DNA from: Streptomyces bikiniensis
GTDB taxonomy: Bacteria > Actinomycetota > Actinomycetes > Streptomycetales > Streptomycetaceae
Length of the DNA stretch: 64,000 nt
Assembly (NCBI GenBank): GCA_000716465.1
Contig: JNWL01000028.1
Coordinates: 1 to 64,000 of the forward strand
Direction of reading: 5' to 3'
Shown here: one piece after another, positions 35,464 through 43,293 of the stretch
Position numbering within the stretch: position 1 is the stretch's first letter
Layout: each line of letters starts with the position of its first letter
Position numbers and translations under genes: made by a program
Notes under the pieces: generated by a model
What the model saw: only the letters and a program-made list of their open reading frames with translations
Told to the model about the DNA's origin: nothing
The model's database searches: none

Positions 35464-36087
35464 ATGTCCTCCGTACGGATCCTGCTCTGCGACGACCACG
35501 CGGTGGTCCGCGCCGGGCTGCTCGCCCTCCTCGGCAGCACCCCCGACATCGACGTCGTCGGCGAGGCGGGCAGCGGTGAGGAGGCGGTCGCGATGGCGGC
35601 GAAGCTGAAGCCGGACGTGGTCCTCATGGACCTCCAGCTGGGATCCGGCATCGACGGCGTGGAGGCGACCCGCCGGATCGCGCCGACCGGCGTCCACGTC
35701 CTCGTCCTCACCACGTACGACACGGACGCCGACATCACGCGGGCGATCGAGGCGGGCGCGACCGGCTACCTCCTGAAGGCCGAGCGGCCCGAGGAGCTGT
35801 TCGCGGCCATCCACGCGGCCGCGCAGGGCCGCACGGCCCTCTCACCGCCGGTCGCCAGCCGGGTCATGGACCGGATGCGGGGCGCGGCGGGCCCGAGCCT
35901 CACCGACCGGGAGCGGGACATCCTCGGGCAGCTGGGGCGCGGCCTCGGCAACCGGGAGATCGCGCGGGCCCTGTTCATCAGCGAGGCGACGGTGAAGACC
36001 CACCTGAGCCGGATCTACGCCAAGCTCGGCGTGGACACGCGGGCGGGCGCGGTGGCGGTGGCGAAGGAGCGCCGGCTGCTGCCGTAG
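35464..36087 (+). CDS. senR: NarL/LuxR-type response regulator SenR (207 aa)
   Basis: Receiver domain with VRILLCDDHAVVRAGL (acidic pair), the phosphorylated Asp in VVLMDLQLGSG near residue 53 and TGYLLKAERPEE (Lys). LuxR helix-turn-helix at the end: SLTDRERDILGQLGRG, NREIARALFISEATVKTHLS. ATG 35464 is preferred over the adjacent GTG because GGAG is then 5 bases away. It follows senS after 67 bases. In S. reticuli SenR controls hbpS and catalase-peroxidase genes. Confidence 0.93.
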   Translation: MSSVRILLCDDHAVVRAGLLALLGSTPDIDVVGEAGSGEEAVAMAAKLKPDVVLMDLQLGSGIDGVEATRRIAPTGVHVLVLTTYDTDADITRAIEAGATGYLLKAERPEELFAAIHAAAQGRTALSPPVASRVMDRMRGAAGPSLTDRERDILGQLGRGLGNREIARALFISEATVKTHLSRIYAKLGVDTRAGAVAVAKERRLLP

Positions 36088-36204
36088 GCACTCCCCTTGC
36101 GTACACCTTTGTGCGGTCTTTGCCCCCACCCCTCCCCCTCCCCTGCTACCGTGCGTTACTTCCCGACCGCAGGGTGTCATGACCCCAGTCCCAGTGGAGC
36201 GCAC

Positions 36205-37416
36205 GTGAAGCTCGCGATCGTCGGCGGCGGCCCCGCCGGCCTCTACCTCTCGGTCCTGCTGAAGCGGCGGGACCCGTCGCACGAGATCACGGTGTACGAG
36301 CGGAACCCGGAGGGCTCCACGTACGGCTGGGGCGTCACGTACTGGGCCGGGCTGCTCGACAAGCTGCGCGCGGGCGACCCGGAGTCGGCGCGGGCCGTCG
36401 CGGACGCCTCCGTGACCTGGACCGACGGGGTCGCGATCGTCCGCGACGAGCGGACCGTCCACCGGGGCGACGCGGGCTTCGGCATCGGGCGCCGGCGGAT
36501 GCTGGCGCTGCTCGCGGACCGCGCCCGCGAGCTGGGCGTGCGGGTCGCGTTCGAGCACGACGTGAGCGGCCCGGACGCGCCCGAACTCGCGGACGCGGAC
36601 CTGGTCGTCGCCGCCGACGGGGTGAACAGCACGCTCCGCGAGGCGTACGCGGACCACTTCGGCAGCGAGGTCGCCTGCGGCCGCAACCGGTACGTCTGGC
36701 TCGGCACGAGCAAGGTCTTCGACGCGTTCAGCTTCGCGTTCAAGGAGACGGAGCACGGCTGGATCTGGTGCTACGCCTACGGCTTCAGCGGCGAGCGCTC
36801 CACCTGCGTCGTGGAGTGCTCGCCGGAGACCTGGGCCGGTCTGGGCCTGGACGCGCTGGGCGAGGCCGACAGCCTGCGCCTCCTGGAGAAGCTCTTCCAC
36901 GACCTGCTCGACGGGCACGAGCTGATCGGCCGGGACCGGGCCGGGGAGCCCGCCCGGTGGCTCGCCTTCCGCACCCTCACCAACCGCGTCTGGCACCGGG
37001 GCAACCTGGTCCTCCTCGGCGACGCCGCCCACACCATGCACTACTCGATCGGCGCGGGCACCACCCTGGCCCTGGAGGACGCCCTCGCCCTCGCGGACGC
37101 GCTGCACTCCCCCGCGCCGGACCTCGGCACGGCCCTGACCCTGTACGGGAAGCGGCGCCGCGCCGAACTCGTCTCGGCCCAGAGCGCGGCCCGCTACAGC
37201 GCCCGCTGGTACGAGAACCTGCCCCGCTACATGCGCCTGGAGCCGGCCCGGATGTTCGCCCTGCTCGGCCAGCGCCACTCCCCCCTCCTCCCGCACGTGC
37301 CGCCCCAGCTCTACTACCGCCTCGACCGCGCCGCCGACAGCCTGGAACCCCTCCGCCGCCTCAAGCGCTGGCTGGGGCCGCGGGTGGCGAGGACGGTGCA
37401 CGGGCGGGGCCGGTGA
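36205..37416 (+). CDS. FAD-dependent aromatic-type monooxygenase (403 aa)
   Basis: FAD site KLAIVGGGPAGLYLSVLLKR at the N-terminus, DLVVAADGVNSTLREA in the middle, and LVLLGDAAHTMHYSIGAGTT, the second FAD motif of p-hydroxybenzoate-hydroxylase-like enzymes. A tryptophan/tyrosine-rich central section (RYVWLGTSKVFDAFSFAF, HGWIWCYAYGF) resembles the reductase part of salicylyl- or benzoyl-CoA-type epoxidases. The substrate is unknown. GTG start with GGAG upstream. Alone after senR. Confidence 0.85.
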   Translation: MKLAIVGGGPAGLYLSVLLKRRDPSHEITVYERNPEGSTYGWGVTYWAGLLDKLRAGDPESARAVADASVTWTDGVAIVRDERTVHRGDAGFGIGRRRMLALLADRARELGVRVAFEHDVSGPDAPELADADLVVAADGVNSTLREAYADHFGSEVACGRNRYVWLGTSKVFDAFSFAFKETEHGWIWCYAYGFSGERSTCVVECSPETWAGLGLDALGEADSLRLLEKLFHDLLDGHELIGRDRAGEPARWLAFRTLTNRVWHRGNLVLLGDAAHTMHYSIGAGTTLALEDALALADALHSPAPDLGTALTLYGKRRRAELVSAQSAARYSARWYENLPRYMRLEPARMFALLGQRHSPLLPHVPPQLYYRLDRAADSLEPLRRLKRWLGPRVARTVHGRGR

Positions 37417-37427
37417 GCCGGGGCGCG

Positions 37428-37540
37428 TACGAGCCGGACCCAGGCCCGTAGGAGCCGGGGCCGGGGCCGTACGAGCCGGGGCCGGGCCCGAGCCCGGAGC
37501 CGTACGAACCGGTCCCGGGTCCGGAAGGTCCGGGACCGTG
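37428..37540. repeat. Degenerate GC-rich repeat (CCGTACGAGCCGGGGCCGGG type)
   Basis: Between the monooxygenase and the next gene, a 10-20 base motif recurs about five times with drift. In one frame it would encode Pro-Tyr-Glu-Pro-Gly repeats, but that frame is not that of the preceding gene and is broken by a stop at 37449. Confidence 0.5.
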
Positions 37541-37554
37541 ACACCATCGACCCC

Positions 37555-38055
37555 GTGCTCGACATCGGCTACTCCCTCTCGCGTCGCTTCCCCGACCCCC
37601 CGCAGACCGACTACCGCCGCGCGGACGTCCACGCGCTGCGGCACGACCTGTTCTGCGGGGACGTGTACCTCGCGGACACCGAGACGGACCGGGAGGTGTC
37701 CACGGCCTGGGGATGGGTGCCGGTGCTCGACTTCGCGTGGGCGCTCTGCGACATCGTCGAACAGCTCGACCGGGACCCGCGCGGGAGCCGGGCCGCGCAG
37801 CCGCAGTACGCGGAGCTGGACTTCACCGAGTCCACGGACCGGATGCTGTTCGAGCGCCGGTTCGGCTGGGTGGACGTCGAGGCCGACTGGATGCCGGGCG
37901 ACGAGCCGCCCGTGACCTTCAACCACGCCGAACTGCGCCGCGAGGCCCGCGACTTCCTGCACGACCTGATCGCGGACCTCACCGACATGCACGAGGGCCT
38001 GGCCGACAACCCGGCCGTCTGGTCCCTCCAGGCCCGCTTCCCCCGCCTGCCGTGA
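37555..38055 (+). CDS. Hypothetical protein (166 aa)
   Basis: A soluble acidic protein rich in Trp, Asp and Tyr, with segments REVSTAWGWVPVLDFAWALC and FGWVDVEADWMPGDEPPVTF and a helical end (RREARDFLHDLIADLTDMHE). No signal peptide. It resembles the many immunity-like or contact-dependent Streptomyces proteins of this size, but I do not recognise a family. GTG start at 37555. It runs tail to tail with the pentapeptide gene, 7 bases apart. Confidence 0.75.
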   Translation: MLDIGYSLSRRFPDPPQTDYRRADVHALRHDLFCGDVYLADTETDREVSTAWGWVPVLDFAWALCDIVEQLDRDPRGSRAAQPQYAELDFTESTDRMLFERRFGWVDVEADWMPGDEPPVTFNHAELRREARDFLHDLIADLTDMHEGLADNPAVWSLQARFPRLP

Positions 38056-38062
38056 CCGCGGG

Positions 38063-38749
38063 CTAACCCTCCACCCGCACCCCCAGCTGCGCCGCGAGCA
38101 CCGGCGCCAGGTCGAAGAGCTGGGACGTCGAGATCACGGCGCCCGCCAGGGACTCCACCCCGCGCGCGATCTCCAGGCGCCGGGCCCCTCTCAGGTCCAC
38201 GTCCCGCAGCCGCGCGCCCGAGAAGTCGGCCCCGGTCAGGGCGCAGTCCACGAACCCGACCCGTTCGAGGTCCGCGCCCCCGAAGTCCGGCTCGCTCAGC
38301 ACGCACCCCTCGAAGACCACGTCCTTCAGCTTCGCGGACCGCAGGTTCAGGTAGTCGACCTTGCCGCCCCGGACCAGGACCCGCTCCAGGACGGCGCCGT
38401 GCAGCTGCGTCCCGCCGAGCCGCGCCTCCACGACCTCCACGTCCCGCAGCTGCGCCCCCGCCAGGTCCGTCCCCACGCCCCGCACCCCGCTCAGGACCGA
38501 GTCCAGGAACCGCGCGTTCGTCAGCCGCGCCCCGTCGAGGCCGCACTCCCGCAGCGCGCAGTCCAGGAACCGGGCCCCCTCCCCCGACTGCCCGGTCAGG
38601 TCGAGCCCGGACAGCTCCAGGCCGTCGTAGTCCCCGTCCGCCTCCAGTCCTCCCCCGTACGGCTCCAGGGGCGGCAGCCGCACCTCCGGCCGCCGCGCCC
38701 CCGGCACCTTCTTCTTCCGCACCGTCGCCCTCGCGCCGTGATCCGTCAT
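38063..38749 (-). CDS. Pentapeptide-repeat protein (228 aa)
   Basis: From about residue 40 to 190 the sequence repeats A(D/R)L/F-x-x units: LDGARLTNARFLDSVLSGV, DLAGAQLRDVEVVEARLGGT, ALTGADFSGARLRDVDLRGA. These fold into a right-handed quadrilateral helix that can mimic DNA. A basic leader (RKKKVPGARRP) precedes it and a short helical cap follows. Some family members protect gyrase from quinolones, but nothing here shows that target. Confidence 0.9.
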   Translation of the reverse strand: MTDHGARATVRKKKVPGARRPEVRLPPLEPYGGGLEADGDYDGLELSGLDLTGQSGEGARFLDCALRECGLDGARLTNARFLDSVLSGVRGVGTDLAGAQLRDVEVVEARLGGTQLHGAVLERVLVRGGKVDYLNLRSAKLKDVVFEGCVLSEPDFGGADLERVGFVDCALTGADFSGARLRDVDLRGARRLEIARGVESLAGAVISTSQLFDLAPVLAAQLGVRVEG

Positions 38750-38852
38750 CCCCCCATGGTGATGTACGACACTGACAACGCCCCCGTGTCACGAACGCGC
38801 CCGTTCGTCCCGTCCCCCGTGCAGGACCCGAGAACGAACGAGGGAGAGCGCC

Positions 38853-40019
38853 ATGCGGAAGCTCACGATCGTCGGCGGCGGCTTCGCCGGACTGACCGCG
38901 GCCGTCACCGCCGCCGAGGCCGGCACCGCCGTGACCCTGCACGAGGCCCACCGGACCCTCGGCGGCCGGGCGCGCACCGCCGAGGGCCCGTACCGCACCA
39001 ACGACGGGCCGCACGCCCTCTACAGCGGCGGCCCGCACTGGACCTGGCTCGAACAGCGCGGGCTCCTCGGACCGCTCGCCCCGCTGCCGCCCGCCGAAGG
39101 GCTCCGGTTCCGCTTCCACCGCGGCGGCGCCCTCCGCCGCGTCCCGCCGCCCGGTCTGCTCCGCCAGTCCCTCCGTACCGCCCGGACGGCCCCCGTCGAC
39201 ACCGACTTCCGCACCTGGGCCACCGGGCTCGCGGGCGCGCGGACCGCCCGCGTCGCCGCCGCGTACAGCGGGGTCGCGCTCTTCCACCACGACCCCGGCG
39301 CGCTCTCCGCCCGCTTCGTGCAGGAGCGGCTGCACCGGGCCGCCGCCCTGCCGCCCGAGGCGCACTACGTGCGGGGCGGCTGGGGCGCGCTGATCGGGCG
39401 GATGGCGGACCGGGCACGGGATCTGGGCGTACGGATCGAGACCTCGGCCCGTGTCGACGCGCTGCCGACCGGCGGGGGCCCGGTGATCGTCGCCACCGCC
39501 CTGCCCGCCGCCGCCCGGCTCCTCGACGACCCCTCGCTGACCTGGGAGAGCGGCCGTACGGTCCTGGTCGACCTGGCGCTGCGGACCCGGAAGGGGGACC
39601 CGTTCGTCGTCTCCGACCTGGACGCGCCGGGCTGGATCGAGCGGTTCACCGCGCAGGACCCCTCGCTCGCCCCCGCCGGGCAGCAGCTCCTCCAGGCCCA
39701 GCTGCCCGTCGGGCCGGACGCGACGAAGGCGGACGGGGTCGCCCACGCGGAACGGCTCCTCGACCTCGGCTTCCCCGGTTGGCGCGAGCGGACGGTGTGG
39801 CGGCGCGAGTCGCTGTCCCGGGGGCGTACGGGGGCGGTGGACCGCCCCGGCACCACCTGGCGCGACCGGCCGGCCGTCGACCGGGGCGACGGGGTGTACC
39901 TGGTGGGCGACCAGGTCGCGGCGCCGGGCGTGCTCTCGGAGGTGTCGTTCACGAGCGCGGTCGAGGCGGTGTCGCTGGCACTGCGGGCGGAACGGCGGCT
40001 CGCGCACGGGACGCACTGA
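38853..40019 (+). CDS. FAD/NAD(P)-dependent amine-oxidase-like oxidoreductase (388 aa)
   Basis: Dinucleotide site KLTIVGGGFAGLTAAVTAAE followed by LGGRARTAEGPYRTNDGPHA, the GGRA motif of phytoene-desaturase/amine-oxidase folds. The C-terminal FAD motif is GVYLVGDQVAAPGVLSEVSF. The middle is less conserved and the substrate is unknown. The ATG follows GAGGGAGA. It precedes the SoxR-box oxidoreductase by 94 bases on the same strand but has a separate promoter region. Confidence 0.85.
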   Translation: MRKLTIVGGGFAGLTAAVTAAEAGTAVTLHEAHRTLGGRARTAEGPYRTNDGPHALYSGGPHWTWLEQRGLLGPLAPLPPAEGLRFRFHRGGALRRVPPPGLLRQSLRTARTAPVDTDFRTWATGLAGARTARVAAAYSGVALFHHDPGALSARFVQERLHRAAALPPEAHYVRGGWGALIGRMADRARDLGVRIETSARVDALPTGGGPVIVATALPAAARLLDDPSLTWESGRTVLVDLALRTRKGDPFVVSDLDAPGWIERFTAQDPSLAPAGQQLLQAQLPVGPDATKADGVAHAERLLDLGFPGWRERTVWRRESLSRGRTGAVDRPGTTWRDRPAVDRGDGVYLVGDQVAAPGVLSEVSFTSAVEAVSLALRAERRLAHGTH

Positions 40020-40034
40020 CCTGTCGCGGGCCTT

Positions 40035-40056
40035 GACCTCAAGTCCGCTTGAGGTC
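40035..40056 (+). promoter_or_regulatory. SoxR box in the promoter of the quinone-oxidoreductase gene
   Basis: GACCTCAAG and CTTGAGGTC form a perfect 22-bp inverted repeat with a TCCG centre. It overlaps TTGACC (-35, 40033-40038), and a 19-base gap reaches the -10 region, the long spacer typical of MerR-family activated promoters. This matches Streptomyces SoxR boxes (CCTCAAG...CTTGAGG), and I recall the orthologue (SCO4266) as a SoxR target induced by redox-active antibiotics. Confidence 0.88.
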
Positions 40057-40113
40057 GGAGGCTTTCCCCGTGGCCGCCCGGACCACACTCCGTACGACGA
40101 CAGGGGAACCGTC

Positions 40114-41124
40114 ATGCACGCCGTCCGCCTCCACGCCTTCGGGCCCGCAGAGAACCTCACGTACGAGAAGGTCCCCGATCCCGCCCCGGGCCCCGGCCAG
40201 GTCCGCGTCCGGGTCGCGGCGGCCGGGGTGCACCTCCTCGACACCGCGCTCCGGGAGGGCGAGCCGGGCCCCTTCCCGGCGCCCACCGAGCTGCCCACGG
40301 TCCCGGGCCGCGAGGTCGCCGGCACGGTCGACGCGCTCGGGGAGGGAACCGACCCGTCCTGGCTCGGCCGGCGGGTCGTCGCCCACCTCGGCATGGTCCC
40401 CGGGGGGTACGCGGAGCTGGCCGTCACCGACGCCGCCCGGCTCCACCCCCTGCCCGACCACCTCGGCGAGGCGGAGGCCGTCGCCATGGTCGGCACCGGG
40501 CGCACGACCCTGGGCATCCTCCGGTTCACGGAGCTCGGCCCCGAGTCGGTCGCGATCGTCCCGGCGGCGGCCGGCGGCATCGGCACCCTGCTCGTCCAGT
40601 ACGCCAAGAACGCCGGCGCCACCGTCGTCGGCCTCGCGGGCGGGCCCGCGAAGACGGCCCTGGTCCGGGAGAACGGCGCCGACCTGGCCGTCGACTACCT
40701 GGAACCGGACTGGCCGGAGCGGGTCCGCGCGTACCTGGACGGGCCCCTCGGCGGACGCGCGGCCACGGTCGTCTTCGACTCGGTCGGCGGGGCCGCCGGC
40801 CGCGCCGCCGTGGACCTCCTCGGCAAGGGCGGACAGCACGTCGTCTTCGGCTGGTCGGGGGCCGGCCTCCACGACGGCGAACCGCTCGCCTTCACACCGG
40901 AGGAGCTGGCGGAGCGCGGCATCACCTCGGAGTCGGTCCTCGGCCCGGTGATGATCGAGAAGGCGGGCGGCGACGTCCGCAACCTCGAACTCGCCGCCCT
41001 CGCCGCCGCGGCCGCCGGCACCCTGCGCCCCGCGGTCCACCGCTTCCCGCTCGCGGAGGCGGCGGAGGCCCACCGCGCCCTGGAGAACCGGGGCACGACG
41101 GGCAAGGTGGTCCTGGTGCCCTAG
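40114..41124 (+). CDS. NADPH:quinone reductase-like zinc-independent MDR oxidoreductase (336 aa)
   Basis: Medium-chain dehydrogenase fold without the catalytic zinc ligands: LHAFGPAENLTYEKVPDP, VRVAAAGVHLLDTALREGE, LPTVPGREVAGTVDALGEG, and the nucleotide-binding VAIVPAAAGGIGTLLVQYAK. Family members reduce quinones or enones. With the SoxR box upstream, the enzyme is probably induced by redox-cycling compounds such as actinorhodin-like pigments and helps remove them. The ATG follows AGGGGA. Confidence 0.92.
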   Translation: MHAVRLHAFGPAENLTYEKVPDPAPGPGQVRVRVAAAGVHLLDTALREGEPGPFPAPTELPTVPGREVAGTVDALGEGTDPSWLGRRVVAHLGMVPGGYAELAVTDAARLHPLPDHLGEAEAVAMVGTGRTTLGILRFTELGPESVAIVPAAAGGIGTLLVQYAKNAGATVVGLAGGPAKTALVRENGADLAVDYLEPDWPERVRAYLDGPLGGRAATVVFDSVGGAAGRAAVDLLGKGGQHVVFGWSGAGLHDGEPLAFTPEELAERGITSESVLGPVMIEKAGGDVRNLELAALAAAAAGTLRPAVHRFPLAEAAEAHRALENRGTTGKVVLVP

Positions 41125-41132
41125 GGGGCGTG

Positions 41133-41513
41133 TCAGACGGCGCCGACGACGTCCCAGGAGTGCGCCTTGAACTCCTTCAGGAAGTCGGGGTGGTCCTCCC
41201 ACATGCGGGCGACGGACCGCAGCACGTCCCAGTTGTGTTCGAGGGCCTGGTCCACGACCTGCCGCAGCTCCGGGGCCGTCGCCCGCTTCTCCACGAGGCC
41301 GGAGACGGCCGACGCGGCCTGCACGGTGTAGCGGGCGGCCCGCAGCGCGCGCGAGGTGTCGTCCATGCCGAAGCCGTGGTCGCTGCCGTTCGCGGGGTCG
41401 AAGAGCGGCGTCAGGCGGGCCTCGACGAAGTCGGTGATCCGCCGGAAGCGCTGCTCGATGTCGTGGGCGGCGCTGTCGGCGTTGCCGTTGCCGCTGTCCA
41501 TGGTGTTGTCCAT
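41133..41513 (-). CDS. Hypothetical helical protein (126 aa)
   Basis: All-alpha soluble protein: HDIEQRFRRITDFVEARLTP, DDTSRALRAARYTVQAASAV, then LRQVVDQALEHNWDVLRSVA and WEDHPDFLKEFKAHSWDVVG. No signal peptide or known motif. GGAAGGGG lies just upstream of the ATG at 41513. It is ten bases from the following GNAT on the same strand (which is transcribed first), so the two likely form an operon. Confidence 0.75.
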   Translation of the reverse strand: MDNTMDSGNGNADSAAHDIEQRFRRITDFVEARLTPLFDPANGSDHGFGMDDTSRALRAARYTVQAASAVSGLVEKRATAPELRQVVDQALEHNWDVLRSVARMWEDHPDFLKEFKAHSWDVVGAV

Positions 41514-41522
41514 GGCCCCTTC

Positions 41523-42005
41523 CTACACTCCCGCCGGACCGCCGAGCGCCGCCAGGGCCCCGTCCGTCAGCCGGTAGACCGTCCACTCGTCCTGCGGGCG
41601 GGCGCCCAGGGACTCGTAGAAGTCGATCGAGGGCTTGTTCCAGTTCAGGACGGACCACTCGAGGCGCTCGTAGCCGCGCTCGACGCAGATCCGGGCCAGC
41701 TCGCGCAGCAGCGCCTTGCCGTGGCCGCCGCCGCGCGCCTCCGGACGTACGTACAGGTCCTCCAGGTAGATGCCGTGGACCCCGCGCCAGGTCGAGAAGT
41801 TGAGGAACCAGAGCGCGAAGCCGACCGGCTCGCCGGCCGCGTCCTCCGCGATGTGCGCGAAGGCCGCGGGCCGCTCGCCGAAGAGGGCCTCGTGAAGCTG
41901 TTCGGGGGTGGTGCGGACCTCGTCGAGGGCCTTCTCGTACTCCGCGAGGTCGCGGATCATGGCGTGGACGACGGGGACGTCGGCGGGGGTCGCGGTACGG
42001 ATCAT
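41523..42005 (-). CDS. GNAT acetyltransferase, diamine/spermidine N1-acetyltransferase-like (160 aa)
   Basis: A compact GNAT: IRTATPADVPVVHAMIRDLA, FALWFLNFSTWRGVHGIYLE, DLYVRPEARGGGHGKALLRE (acetyl-CoA loop) and LNWNKPSIDFYESLGA. The FSTWRG...YLEDLYV pattern is that of SSAT-like diamine acetyltransferases. The natural substrate could be polyamine or another amine. First gene of a two-gene run with 41133-41513. Confidence 0.88.
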   Translation of the reverse strand: MIRTATPADVPVVHAMIRDLAEYEKALDEVRTTPEQLHEALFGERPAAFAHIAEDAAGEPVGFALWFLNFSTWRGVHGIYLEDLYVRPEARGGGHGKALLRELARICVERGYERLEWSVLNWNKPSIDFYESLGARPQDEWTVYRLTDGALAALGGPAGV

Positions 42006-42098
42006 GGGGTCAGGGTGCCCTGAGCCGGGGCCTTCGGGCCAGCGCAATTCGCACCGGGGGCCCCGCCCCACCGCTCCCTCGCCCCGCCACCACCGGCG

Positions 42099-42992
42099 TC
42101 ACCCCCGCCGCTCCCGCAGGATCCGCGCGACCGCGACCTGCTCCGCGTCCAGGGCCGGCTCCCCGTCCTCGACGTCCCACAGCCCGTTCTGGAGGACCCG
42201 GCCCAGCGTCCACGCCACCGCGCGCCGCCGGTCCCCGACGACCTCGGCGAGCAGGTCGAACCGCCGGAGGACCTCGTCCGGGTCCGGGTCGAAGCGGTCC
42301 ACGAGCGCCGGCAGGAGGTCGAAACCGGGGTCGCCCGCGAGCGGCTTGGGGTCGATCGACAGCCAGGGCTCGCGCCCGGCGGCCAGGACGTTCCCGAGGT
42401 GCAGGTCCCAGTGGAGCAGCCGGTCGCCCGGTTCGCCCGCCACCTCCCGTACCGCCGCCGCGCAGTCCCGCAGGACCGCCGCGTCCTCCGGGCCGAGCCG
42501 GGCTGCGGCCCCGGGGACCTCCGCGAGCATCCCGGCCGCGATGCCGCCGAGCGTCCGCAGGCCGGGCGGCGCGGGGACGGCCGTCAGCCGGGCGAGGAGA
42601 CCGGCGACGATCCGCATCGCCTCCCGGGTGTCCGCGAGGGACGACAGCGGCCGGGCCTCGTCCAGGCGCTCCAGGAGCATGGTCCCGGTGGCGGGGTCGT
42701 GGTCGAGGAGCCGTACGGCCCCCGCCCCGCCCCAGGCGCGCAGGCCGGCCGGCTCGCCCTCGCTCTCCTCGTCGAGGAGCTGCATCTTCAGCGCGGCGGG
42801 CGTCCCGTCCGCGCACCGCTCCACCGGCAGGACCAGCGAGGCCACTCCGTACATCGAGGGCCCGGTGACCCGCAGCCCCCACCGGCCCAGGAACTCCTCG
42901 GCCGTCCGGGGCAGTCCCGCGACGAACGCCCGCCCCGCCTCACCGTTGTACTTCGCCTGCGACCGCGCGAGCTCCTCCGGTACGTGAATCAT
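42099..42992 (-). CDS. Aminoglycoside/hydroxyurea antibiotic kinase family (APH(6)-like) (297 aa)
   Basis: Kinase-fold phosphotransferase: LVLPVERCADGTPAALKMQL (ATP-site Lys), the catalytic loop RLLHWDLHLGNVLAAGREP (Brenner motif with Asp and Asn) and LSIDPKPLAGDPGFDLLPAL (metal-binding Asp). This is the APH_6_hur family, which includes streptomycin 6-phosphotransferases and hydroxyurea phosphotransferase. Resistance is possible but many chromosomal members have unknown substrates. Its start is only ten bases from the left end of the palindromic element at 43002. Confidence 0.88.
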   Translation of the reverse strand: MIHVPEELARSQAKYNGEAGRAFVAGLPRTAEEFLGRWGLRVTGPSMYGVASLVLPVERCADGTPAALKMQLLDEESEGEPAGLRAWGGAGAVRLLDHDPATGTMLLERLDEARPLSSLADTREAMRIVAGLLARLTAVPAPPGLRTLGGIAAGMLAEVPGAAARLGPEDAAVLRDCAAAVREVAGEPGDRLLHWDLHLGNVLAAGREPWLSIDPKPLAGDPGFDLLPALVDRFDPDPDEVLRRFDLLAEVVGDRRRAVAWTLGRVLQNGLWDVEDGEPALDAEQVAVARILRERRG

Positions 42993-43001
42993 GCCGACGA
43001 G

Positions 43002-43172
43002 CCTAGGGCCTGTCCGGCGGATCAGGGTCGGGTGGGCCGCGGCGTCTGGTGCGGTGCCTCGCAAGGCGCCGGAGCGGGTCGATAGCGGAGCTATCGGGGC
43101 GTTTCGGCAACGCGGCGAGGCGCCGTGCCAGGCGTCGCGGCCCCGGCCATGATCCGCCGGACAGGCCCTAGG
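43002..43172. mobile_element. MITE-like full-length palindromic element (about 163-171 bp)
   Basis: The first 23 bases (43002-43024, containing TGTCCGGCGGATCA) are the exact reverse complement of the last 23 (43150-43172). Both outer ends read CTAG, a plausible 4-bp target duplication. The interior continues the symmetry imperfectly to a centre at CGATAGC-GGA-GCTATCG (43080-43096). No transposase is inside. It has inserted between the divergent antibiotic-kinase and FAD-oxidoreductase genes, in their promoter region. Confidence 0.8.
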
Positions 43173-43293
43173 GGTGCCCGGCCCTGGACAAGGTGCCGGG
43201 CGCGGAGCGGAATTCCCCGTCACGACAACCGTATCCACAGGCCGAGGAGGCCGGGTAACGTCCCGCCCACGCATTCCGAATCCAGGGGTAGAC

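Noticed and set aside
31833..35738. A 1301-codon open frame on the minus strand
   Set aside because: It runs antisense or out of frame through the M1 peptidase, hbpS, senS and senR, all with clear motifs. Its translation is Arg/Ala/Pro-rich without any domain. GC-rich DNA leaves such frames open.
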